From the NCBI GenBank assembly GCA_002422865.1, contig DITN01000093.1, forward strand, positions 1 through 40,875: a DNA stretch of 40,875 nt, given 5' to 3'. How positions within the stretch are numbered: the first letter of the stretch is position 1; the number at the start of each line of letters is the position of its first letter. Shown here piece after piece: positions 34,376-40,875 of this stretch. Made by a program: the position numbers and the translations under genes. Under the pieces are notes generated by a model. The model was not told the DNA's origin. It saw only the letters and a list, made by a program, of their open reading frames with translations, and did no database searches. The DNA comes from Bacteroidetes bacterium UBA6183 (GTDB taxonomy: Bacteria > Bacteroidota > Bacteroidia > UKL13-3).

Positions 34376-36097
34376 ATGATTGACAACACATCAGATAAGG
34401 AAAATAGCCGCAGGAAATTTATAAAGTCTTTGGGTAAACTTGGTTTTGGTGCTTCGCTTTTAACCACTGCCCCAAGTGTATTAACTGCGCAAGAGTTTGA
34501 TGAAGAAGCTAATGAACAAACATCATCAACCCAAAATGAAAAACCTGTTGTGTTAAACATTTTGCAAACCACTGATGTGCATTGTCAAGTGCATCCGCAT
34601 GATGAATTGTTTTGGGAAAATAACCAATCGGTGTTTCGCAAAACAGGTGGTTATGCGCACTTAGCCTCATACCTAAAAAACGAGCGTAAAAAAAATCCGA
34701 ATACATTTTTAATTGATACAGGCGATATGTTTCAAGGGAGTGAATTATCTGTTAAAACAACAGGTAAAGCCATCACTCCTATTTTAAACGCCCTTAATTA
34801 CGATTTATACTTACCCGGAAATTGGGAAGTGATATATTATAAAAAGAACATGCAAACTTTAATGGGCTCGTTAAACGGACCTAAGGTTTGTGCCAACATG
34901 TACCACGATTTAGGTGATGGCAAAAAAGGTGAACTCATTTTTCATCCTTACAAAATTTGGCATGTTGGGGGCATAAAAATAGGTTTTGTAGGGTACACCG
35001 ATCCTTTGGTTCCTATTCGTCAATCGCCCAATTACAGCAAAGGCATTATATATACCAAACCCGAAGAAAACTTGGCACATTATATTGATGTGTTGCGCAA
35101 CGATGAGCAATGTGCGTATGTCATTTTGTTATCGCATTTAGGTTTATCGCAACAAATTGCATTGGCCAACTCTCCCGACTGTAAAGGTGTTGATATGATT
35201 TTTGGTGGCGATACCCACGAGCGTGTGCGCAAACCAATTGTATGCAAATATGCTAAAGTGGTTGAGCCGGGTGCATTTGGTTCTTTTGTGGGTAAACTTC
35301 AACTTACAGTACAAAACGGAAAAGTAATTAAAGAAGAGTATGTATTAGATGAAGTTGACCCTAAAAAATTTAAAGCCGATAAAGATTTAGAAGCCATTAT
35401 TAAAGCCAACGAACAACCTTTTAAAGAAGATATTTACAAAGTTATTGGATACAGTACCTTGCCGCTTTACCGTTATTTTGTTATTGAAAACACCATAGAC
35501 ACCATGATTTTAAATGCGTTAAAATGGCGTTTACCTCAAACAGATATTGTACTTTCTAACGGGTTTAGATTTTGTCCGCCACGCACCACACCCGACCATA
35601 CCGGAAACATACCTGTAACCAACGGTTTTATTTTTGATATGCTGCCTGTTGATAGCACGGTTAGAACAGGAGAAGTAACTGGCAAACAAATTTTTGATTG
35701 GCTTGAAAAAGAGTTAAACAATGTATTTGCAAAAGATGCTTCTAAACGTTTTGGCGGATGGGTGATTAAATTTCAGGGCATGACGGTAACATTTAAAGCC
35801 TATGAGGAAATGGGCAAACGTGTGCAGGAAGTTAAAGTGGCAGGTCAACCTTTAGACTTAACCAAAACATACAGCATTGCCGCATGCGAGCGTGATGGTG
35901 ACCCAAGCGATATGCTTTGCCGCATGAAAAATGTGGCGAATACCAAAAACACCGAGTACACCTTACACACCACCATGACCGAATATTTAAAAGCCAATTC
36001 TCCGGTTACACCTACTCCACCACAAAATGCCAAAGTACTGGATGCACCACAAACTTTGCTAACACAAGTATTTGGCGTTGATTACGAGTTTAGGTAA
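34376..36097 (+). CDS. Tat-exported metallophosphoesterase, SoxB/5'-nucleotidase-like
   Basis: The 573-residue protein opens with the twin-arginine signal SRRKFIKSLG (R12, R13). The two-domain 5'-nucleotidase build follows: metal motifs TTDVH (D67, H69), DTGDMFQGS (D117), GNWEV (N149), SHLG and GGDTHE, then a substrate domain from about 365. The usual GNHE reads GNWE, a Trp also found in SoxB-type thiosulfohydrolases. No other sox genes are present, so a nucleotidase-like or other phosphoesterase role is as likely as thiosulfate oxidation. Tat export implies folding with metals in the cytoplasm before the periplasm. A 10-bp stem (36,112-36,121 with 36,137-36,146) follows the stop without a T-tract. 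Confidence 0.88.
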   Translation: MIDNTSDKENSRRKFIKSLGKLGFGASLLTTAPSVLTAQEFDEEANEQTSSTQNEKPVVLNILQTTDVHCQVHPHDELFWENNQSVFRKTGGYAHLASYLKNERKKNPNTFLIDTGDMFQGSELSVKTTGKAITPILNALNYDLYLPGNWEVIYYKKNMQTLMGSLNGPKVCANMYHDLGDGKKGELIFHPYKIWHVGGIKIGFVGYTDPLVPIRQSPNYSKGIIYTKPEENLAHYIDVLRNDEQCAYVILLSHLGLSQQIALANSPDCKGVDMIFGGDTHERVRKPIVCKYAKVVEPGAFGSFVGKLQLTVQNGKVIKEEYVLDEVDPKKFKADKDLEAIIKANEQPFKEDIYKVIGYSTLPLYRYFVIENTIDTMILNALKWRLPQTDIVLSNGFRFCPPRTTPDHTGNIPVTNGFIFDMLPVDSTVRTGEVTGKQIFDWLEKELNNVFAKDASKRFGGWVIKFQGMTVTFKAYEEMGKRVQEVKVAGQPLDLTKTYSIAACERDGDPSDMLCRMKNVANTKNTEYTLHTTMTEYLKANSPVTPTPPQNAKVLDAPQTLLTQVFGVDYEFR

Positions 36098-36111
36098 TAC
36101 CTATATAAACC

Positions 36112-36146
36112 CAAGTGCCATCGGTCATTATAAGCCATGGCACTTG
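36112..36146. other. Perfect 10-bp hairpin between the phosphoesterase and thyA
   Basis: CAAGTGCCAT pairs with ATGGCACTTG around a 15-base loop. There is no T-run after it, so it may be a weak terminator or a processing site. Confidence 0.5.
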
Positions 36147-36214
36147 CTTGGTAATTAATGTGGAAAACAATCAAACGGCATTGCCTTACTTCGTAACTTT
36201 AAGTTTGATTACTA

Positions 36215-37009
36215 ATGACACAATACGAAGATTTATTAGCATACATTTATAAAAACGGAACTTTTAAAAGCGATAGAACCGGAACTGGAACCAAAAGTGT
36301 TTTTGGCGCACAAATCCGATTTAACTTAGCAGAAGGATTTCCGTTGGTTACTACCAAAAAGGTTCATTTAAAATCAATCATACACGAGTTATTGTGGTTT
36401 ATTAAGGGTGAAACCAATACTAAATATTTAACCGAAAACGGTGTAACCATTTGGGATGAGTGGGCTGATAAAGATGGAAACTTAGGTCCGGTTTATGGTT
36501 ACCAATGGCGCAGCTGGCCTACACCCGATGGTAAACACATCGACCAATTGAGTGAGGTAATAGAAACCATCAAAAAAAATCCGGATTCACGTAGGATGAT
36601 TGTGAGTGCTTGGAACGTGGCCGATTTACCTAAAATGGCTTTGATGCCTTGTCATGCATTTTTTCAATTTTATGTGGCCGATGGAAAATTAAGTTGCCAA
36701 TTGTACCAACGCAGTGCTGATATTTTCTTAGGCGTTCCGTTTAATATTGCGTCTTATGCTTTGTTTACGATGATGATTGCGCAAGTTTGTGATTTACAAG
36801 TAGGCGAATTCATTCACACGTTTGGTGATGCGCATATTTACAACAACCACATGGAACAATTAGAATTACAATTGTCTCGCGAGTGCCGACCATTACCCAC
36901 CATGAAATTAAACCCAGAAATCAAAAATATTTTCGATTTTACGTTTGAGGATTTTATGTTAGAAGGTTATGACCCACATCCACATATTAAAGGAATTGTT
37001 GCGGTTTAA
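36215..37009 (+). CDS. thyA: Thymidylate synthase
   Basis: The 264-residue protein is colinear with E. coli ThyA: the nucleophile is C146 in MALMPCHAFFQFYV, dUMP-phosphate arginines are in RTGTGT and DSRRM, and folate contacts lie in the C-terminal stretch HPHIKGIVAV. It makes dTMP from dUMP using methylene-tetrahydrofolate. The product dihydrofolate is recycled by DHFR, encoded downstream after a tonB-like gene and its decayed copy; the thyA-folA pairing is common. Confidence 0.97.
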   Translation: MTQYEDLLAYIYKNGTFKSDRTGTGTKSVFGAQIRFNLAEGFPLVTTKKVHLKSIIHELLWFIKGETNTKYLTENGVTIWDEWADKDGNLGPVYGYQWRSWPTPDGKHIDQLSEVIETIKKNPDSRRMIVSAWNVADLPKMALMPCHAFFQFYVADGKLSCQLYQRSADIFLGVPFNIASYALFTMMIAQVCDLQVGEFIHTFGDAHIYNNHMEQLELQLSRECRPLPTMKLNPEIKNIFDFTFEDFMLEGYDPHPHIKGIVAV

Positions 37010-37021
37010 ATTTTAAAAATT

Positions 37022-37479
37022 ATGAAAAAAATCTATTTCTCAATTTTTATTTTTGTTCTATCAAATTCTATTTGGTCGCAAGAAACAGCAGTAATTCCAA
37101 ATGACACAAAAGAAGAAGTTGTTCCAATTGCAGTTATCGAAGAAATTCCTATTTTTCCAGGTTGCGAAGATGTTGAAAGAAAAGAAAAGAACGAATGAAT
37201 TGTTTCCAATTAAAATTAAGTGAACACATTCAAAAAAACTTGAAATACCCTAAAGAAGCAGAAAAAAAGGGAATTGTAGGCAGAGTCACCATAATGTTTG
37301 TCATTAATAAAGAAGGTGAAATAGAAAATATAGTATCTAGAGGCCCTGCTAATGGCAAAATTCTTGAAGATGAAGCCCGTAGAATTGTTTCTCTTTTGCC
37401 TAAAATGACACCCGGATTTCAAAGAGGCAAACCTGTAAAAGTTAGATATGCATTACCTTTTAACTTTAATTTGAAATAA
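37022..37479 (+). pseudogene. Frameshifted tonB-like (TonB C-terminal domain) gene, decayed copy
   Basis: From ATG 37,022 the frame encodes a signal peptide (ending NSIWSQ) and EEIPIFPGCEDVERKEKNE, then stops at 37,196-37,198. The rest of the domain (NCFQLKLSEHIQKNL to PFNFNLK) is in another frame, ending at 37,479. Compared with the intact gene at 37,651, the A-rich junction (gaaagaaaagaaaagaac) has 20 bases where the intact copy has 15, a net shift that breaks the frame. Codon-level similarity before and after is clear, so this is an inactivated duplicate rather than two genes, unless the frameshift is a sequencing error in the A-rich tract. Confidence 0.85.
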
Positions 37480-37480
37480 C

Positions 37481-37555
37481 ATGCTCAACATAATCGCAGC
37501 CTCATTAGAAAATAAAGCTTTTGGAAAAGACAATTAATTGATTTTGCAATTTTAT
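37481..37555 (+). pseudogene. folA: Fragment of the folA 5' end
   Basis: The sequence opens MLNIIAASLENKAFGKDN then TAA, matching MLTIIAAASENNALGKNNQ of the intact folA 639 bases downstream; the Gln codon CAA has become TAA. Similarity fades by about 37,555. As with the intact pair, the ATG is one base past the stop of the tonB-like gene. It is the 3' edge of the duplicated segment. Confidence 0.85.
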
Positions 37556-37650
37556 TTCAAACCTTTCAAAACCACTGCAAAAGAAAAACAAATTAAAAAA
37601 TCTATTTCCACTCCGATTTGAATATTGGATTTAATAAATAATACCGTTTT

Positions 37651-38118
37651 ATGATTAAAAAAATGTTTTTTGTTTTAGCCCTAATTTTACAAGCTAATAT
37701 TACTTTTTCACAAGATATACTTGTACTTGACAACGAAATTAAAAAAGAGGAATCTGTTGCCTTTGCAGTAATTGAAGAAGTCCCAATATTTCCAGGTTGT
37801 GAAGATGTGGAAAGAAACGAAAGATTAGCTTGTTTTCAAAAAAAAATGGCAGAACACATTATAGGCAATATGAAATACCCTAGAGAAGCTAGACGAAAAA
37901 ATATTCAAGGCAGAGTTATTGTTCTGTTTGTAATAAATAAAGAAGGTATTGTAGAAAACATCGTTGCAAGAGGTCCTGCAGGTTGTGAAAATTGCGAAAT
38001 TTTAGAAAAAGAAGCAATTAGAATTATTAGTCTATTACCAAATATTAAACCGGGAATGCAAAAAGGAAAAACCGTTAAGGTAAAGTATGCTCAACCCATG
38101 ACATTCAAACTTCAATAA
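37651..38118 (+). CDS. Small secreted TonB C-terminal-domain protein
   Basis: The 155-residue protein has a signal peptide (about 1-20, NITFSQ end), a short spacer, and a TonB_C domain from about 70 (CFQKKMAEHIIGNMKYPREARRKNIQGRVIVLFVINKEG). The EEVPIFPGCEDVER stretch is the typical N-terminal part of small Bacteroidota TonB-like proteins. It lacks the Pro-rich linker of a classical TonB and the domain is next to the export signal, so a role in energy transduction is doubtful. It is followed one base later by folA. A broken duplicate lies just upstream. Confidence 0.85.
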   Translation: MIKKMFFVLALILQANITFSQDILVLDNEIKKEESVAFAVIEEVPIFPGCEDVERNERLACFQKKMAEHIIGNMKYPREARRKNIQGRVIVLFVINKEGIVENIVARGPAGCENCEILEKEAIRIISLLPNIKPGMQKGKTVKVKYAQPMTFKLQ

Positions 38119-38119
38119 T

Positions 38120-38605
38120 ATGCTCACCATAATAGCAGCCGCATCAGAAAATAACGCTTTAGGAAAAAACAATCAATTGGTTTGGCATTTACCAGATGAT
38201 TTTAAGCGTTTTAAAAGTTTGACTTCGGGACATTTTATTGTGATGGGAAGAAAAACATTTGAAAGTTTTCCGAAACCGTTACCTAATCGCACACACATTA
38301 TCATCACCAGACAAAAAAACTATGAAGTTCCAGAAGGTTGTTTAGTAGCGAGTAGTTTACAAAAAGCGATTGCTTTGTGTCCAAAAGAGGAAGAAGTTTT
38401 CATCATTGGCGGAGGCGAAATCTATAATCAATCCATAGAAATAGCCAATAAAATCGATTTAACGCGTGTTCATACGACCATTGAAGCTGATACTTTTTTC
38501 CCAAAAATCGACACAAATAAATGGGAATTAGTTTTCGAAGAATTTCATTCAAAAGACGAAAAACACGATTACGATTTTACTTTTTTAACTTATGTTAAAA
38601 GGTAA
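38120..38605 (+). CDS. folA: Dihydrofolate reductase
   Basis: The 161-residue protein is full length: MLTIIAAASENNALGKNNQLVWHLPDDFKRF with the catalytic acidic residue D27, FIVMGRKTFESFPKPLPNR for NADPH, and FIIGGGEIYNQ. It reduces dihydrofolate produced by ThyA. It starts one base after the tonB-like gene; a stop-interrupted copy of its 5' end lies at 37,481. Confidence 0.96.
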   Translation: MLTIIAAASENNALGKNNQLVWHLPDDFKRFKSLTSGHFIVMGRKTFESFPKPLPNRTHIIITRQKNYEVPEGCLVASSLQKAIALCPKEEEVFIIGGGEIYNQSIEIANKIDLTRVHTTIEADTFFPKIDTNKWELVFEEFHSKDEKHDYDFTFLTYVKR

Positions 38606-38632
38606 AATTTTTAAGTTCTTGATTATTAATCG

Positions 38633-38640
38633 TACTTTTG
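38633..38640 (+). promoter_or_regulatory. ubiE/menG promoter -7 element (TACTTTTG)
   Basis: TACTTTTG is an exact TAnnTTTG, 19-26 bases before the ATG at 38,659. No -33 box was found. Confidence 0.5.
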
Positions 38641-38658
38641 TTGTCCAAAATTAAGAAA

Positions 38659-39390
38659 ATGTCAAAAAATATAAAGCCATACAAAGATTCCGAATTAGGC
38701 AAAAAAGAACAGGTTGCTCAAATGTTTGACAACATTTCTGGTAACTATGATGGTCTTAATAAAGTAATTTCTTTTGGCACCGATGCAAAGTGGAAGCAAA
38801 AAATATTGAAAATGGTAGCGGCAAGTCAGCCAAAATCTATTTTAGATATTGCAACTGGCACAGGTGATTTGGCTATTTTATTTGCTTCTACTTCTGCAAC
38901 AGAAATTATTGGTTTAGATATTTCTCAAGGCATGTTAGACATTGGGAAGAAAAAAATAACCGCGCAAAAATTGGATTCTAAAATTCAAATGGTTTTAGGT
39001 GATGGCGAAAATATTCCTTATCCTGATAATTATTTTGATGTAATTACCGTTGCTTATGGTGTTCGTAATTTTGAAAATCTTGAAAAAGGTTTGACAGATA
39101 TTTTGAGAACCTTAAAACCAGGCGGGCAATTTATTATTTTAGAAACTTCGGTTCCTACAAAATTTCCTTTTAAACAAGGATATGCTTTTCATTCAAAAGT
39201 AATTTTACCTTTAATCGGAAAATTATTTTCTAAAGACAAAACCGCTTATACGTACTTATCAAATTCTGCAAATGAATTTCCGTTTGGAGAAGCGTTAAAC
39301 AATATTTTGAGAAAAATTGGGTTTATAGATGTAAAGCATCTACCTCAAACATTTGGAGTAGCTACTATTTATCAAGCATCTAAAAAATAA
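38659..39390 (+). CDS. menG: Demethylmenaquinone C-methyltransferase (UbiE/MenG family)
   Basis: With ATG 38,659 the protein has 243 residues. It is a class I SAM methyltransferase: motif I ILDIATGTGDLAILF, then DISQGML, VAYGVRNFEN and LKPGGQFIILE, all UbiE/MenG hallmarks. In an organism of this kind it makes menaquinone. An in-frame TTG at 38,638 overlaps the promoter element and is not likely a start. porT follows one base after the stop, so the two are co-transcribed, an order I recall from flavobacteria. Confidence 0.94.
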   Translation: MSKNIKPYKDSELGKKEQVAQMFDNISGNYDGLNKVISFGTDAKWKQKILKMVAASQPKSILDIATGTGDLAILFASTSATEIIGLDISQGMLDIGKKKITAQKLDSKIQMVLGDGENIPYPDNYFDVITVAYGVRNFENLEKGLTDILRTLKPGGQFIILETSVPTKFPFKQGYAFHSKVILPLIGKLFSKDKTAYTYLSNSANEFPFGEALNNILRKIGFIDVKHLPQTFGVATIYQASKK

Positions 39391-39391
39391 T

Positions 39392-40084
39392 ATGAAAAAG
39401 TTTCTGTTTTTATTACTTTTTTCACCTATCCTTTTCGCTCAGGAAGGCATGTTTAGCAAAGACCCAATTATCAATAAAGAAAATTGGAACAAACAGCGCA
39501 TACACTGGGGTTATTATTTAGGATTTAATAGTTTAGATTTTAAATTCGATTATTTATCAGTTACCCAAGACATTGAAGTGAAAACCACAACAGGTTTTAA
39601 CGTTGGCTTAATTGGTAATTTAAGACTAACCGAATATTTAGATTTTCGTTTTGAACCCGGATTGTTTATAACGCAAAGAAATCTTGTTTACCCAAATATT
39701 ACAGACCCTGTAGACCAATTAAGAGAAGTGAAATCAACCTATATTTTCTTTCCTTTCTTGTTAAAATATTCTGCATTGCGTACCGGAAATGTTCGCCCAT
39801 ACCTTGTAGGCGGAGTTTCAACAGCCTTAAACTTAGGAAGTAATGCGGATGCTCCAGACGACAATTACAGCGACAGATTTAGAATGACCAAATGGACTAA
39901 CTTTTACGAAGTAGGTTTTGGAGTTGATTTTTATTTAGAATATTTTGTATTCTCACCTTCTATAAGAGGTGTATTTAGTATGAACGATGAGTTAATTCGC
40001 GATAACGACCCAAACAGCCCTTGGACAGGAAATGTGCAAGAAATGAAAACGCGTGGCTTTTTTATCAATTTTGCATTCCATTAA
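39392..40084 (+). CDS. porT: PorT-family outer-membrane protein of the type IX secretion system
   Basis: The 230-residue protein has a signal peptide (LFAQ end, about 17) and an eight-strand-like beta-barrel pattern: HWGYYLGFNSLDFKF, LRLTEYLDFRFEPGLFI, STYIFFPFLLKYSALR, TNFYEVGFGVDFYLEYFVFSPSIRGVFS, ending FFINFAFH. These match the PorT family, an essential T9SS component. Its presence supports function of the T9SS sorting domain on the protein at 13,139. It follows menG after one base and is convergent with the SpoU gene. Confidence 0.85.
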   Translation: MKKFLFLLLFSPILFAQEGMFSKDPIINKENWNKQRIHWGYYLGFNSLDFKFDYLSVTQDIEVKTTTGFNVGLIGNLRLTEYLDFRFEPGLFITQRNLVYPNITDPVDQLREVKSTYIFFPFLLKYSALRTGNVRPYLVGGVSTALNLGSNADAPDDNYSDRFRMTKWTNFYEVGFGVDFYLEYFVFSPSIRGVFSMNDELIRDNDPNSPWTGNVQEMKTRGFFINFAFH

Positions 40085-40088
40085 AAAA

Positions 40089-40814
40089 TTATTTTCTTTT
40101 AAATTCGCTTAAAATAATCGCTGTTGCAGTAGCTACATTAAGGCTTTCTGTAACTTGTAAATTTCCAAATCTTGGAATAGCAATGCGTTGTGAAACTAAT
40201 TTTTCAACCGAAGATGAAATACCGTTAGCTTCATTTCCCATTACTATAATTCCTTCTTTTGGTAGTTCTTCTTGATAGATGTTTTTCCCATCCATAAAAG
40301 TACCAAAAACAGGCAATTTAGTTGTTGCTAAAAACGTTTCTAAATTCCCATACACCACATTTACTCTACTAATAGAACCCATAGTTGCTTGTACCACTTT
40401 TGGATTATAAACATCTACCGATTCTTCTGAACAAAACAAAGTTTCAATTCCAAACCAATCAGACAAACGAATAATAGTGCCCAAATTTCCTGGATCGCGA
40501 ACATCATCTAAAGCCACGATTAATCCTTTTTCCACCATTTCTTTAGCTTTCGGAATTTTAAAAACGGCTAAGCAAGTATTTGGAGTGGTTAAAGCACTTA
40601 TTTTTTTTAATTCGCCATCAGAAATGGCATGAACTTTGTTTTTAGGAACGGTAAGAAAATCTTGCTTTGTAGTAAACAATTCTTGCAATTCAAAGTTAGA
40701 ATTTAACAATTCTTGAACTACCTTTACGCCTTCGGCAAAGAAAAGTTGTTCTTGTTTTCTATATTTTTTTTGCTGTAAACTCGTTATTAGTTTAATTTGG
40801 TTTTTACTAACCAT
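40089..40814 (-). CDS. SpoU/TrmH-family RNA methyltransferase
   Basis: The 241-residue protein has an N-terminal RNA-binding region (KKYRKQEQLFFAEGVKVV) and the SPOUT knot motifs LDDVRDPGNLGTIIRLSDWFG, VMGNEANGIS and IPRFGNLQVTESLNVATATAI. It 2'-O-methylates rRNA or tRNA; which site (RlmB-type, TrmH-type or other) cannot be fixed from sequence. The three-gene neighbourhood with menG and porT is one I recall from flavobacteria. It is divergent from a gene beyond the right edge. Confidence 0.93.
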   Translation of the reverse strand: MVSKNQIKLITSLQQKKYRKQEQLFFAEGVKVVQELLNSNFELQELFTTKQDFLTVPKNKVHAISDGELKKISALTTPNTCLAVFKIPKAKEMVEKGLIVALDDVRDPGNLGTIIRLSDWFGIETLFCSEESVDVYNPKVVQATMGSISRVNVVYGNLETFLATTKLPVFGTFMDGKNIYQEELPKEGIIVMGNEANGISSSVEKLVSQRIAIPRFGNLQVTESLNVATATAIILSEFKRK

Positions 40815-40830
40815 AAAAATTGTATTTTTG
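40796..40830 (+). promoter_or_regulatory. Rightward promoter at the window edge (TTTG-N23-TATTTTTG)
   Basis: TTTG (40,796-40,799) and TATTTTTG (40,823-40,830) point right, away from the SpoU gene, toward a gene that starts outside the window. Spacing is at the long end of what I accept. Confidence 0.45.
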
Positions 40831-40875
40831 ACTAACTTTTAAAAAGTGCTTTGAGAAATAATTTATCAAAAATAA

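Noticed and set aside
37195..37479. Separate 94-codon gene
   Set aside because: It begins in the middle of the TonB C-terminal domain and is the out-of-frame rest of the gene starting at 37,022, so it is part of a pseudogene.

Overview
The window looks like chromosome from a low-G+C member of the Bacteroidota. The evidence is a T9SS sorting domain and a PorT homologue, an Omp28-type lipoprotein, DUF1684 and DUF6029-like proteins, a menaquinone-type UbiE/MenG methyltransferase, and a recurrent promoter -7 motif TAnnTTTG (or TAnnTTCG) in place of an E. coli-like -10. Several genes also lack clear Shine-Dalgarno sequences. I cannot place it below phylum/class; Flavobacteriia-like or a neighbouring class fits.

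Positions 1-15,030 are an accessory sugar-use locus for beta-1,3-glucan (laminarin-type). A rightward array encodes: a protein joining a clan GH-A (GH2-type) TIM barrel to what looks like an outer-membrane beta-barrel; a multidomain glycan-binding lipoprotein; a GH16 laminarinase lipoprotein; a cytoplasmic GH149-like beta-1,3-glucan phosphorylase; a GH17 lipoprotein; and a GPH-type MFS sugar transporter. A leftward Nudix-related (NrtR/AraR-like) regulator with a destroyed Nudix box follows. It is divergent from a T9SS-secreted protein made of binding modules, one of which is tandemly duplicated and also occurs in the lipoprotein. Stacked palindromes in the divergent intergenic region are a candidate operator. 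The inferred flow is surface binding and endo-cleavage, entry, trimming by GH17, import by MFS, and phosphorolysis to glucose-1-phosphate. No SusC/SusD pair is visible in the window.

Positions 15,030-36,100 are mostly housekeeping: a structured G+C-rich intergenic element, tRNA-Leu(CAA), a radical SAM/SPASM protein, a VOC protein, a LysE-type exporter, fumC, a small unknown gene, a UvrD-like helicase-nuclease with four cysteines placed for an Fe-S cluster, guaB, a WYL regulator, a DUF4143 ATPase preceded by three 32-bp-spaced iterons, a CsaA-like protein, queA, lpd, a three-gene envelope operon (DUF6029-like barrel, Omp28-like, DUF1684), tmRNA (tag GENNFAMAA) and a Tat-exported SoxB/5'-nucleotidase-like metallophosphatase.

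Positions 36,100-40,875 hold thyA, a decayed tandem copy of a tonB-like gene plus the start of folA, then the intact tonB-like gene and folA, ubiE/menG, porT and a SpoU-family RNA methyltransferase. A rightward promoter at the right edge points to a gene outside the window. The most notable items are the glycosidase-barrel fusion, the phosphorolytic glucan locus with its palindromic control region, the iterons in front of the ATPase, and the tonB-like/folA duplication caught in decay.
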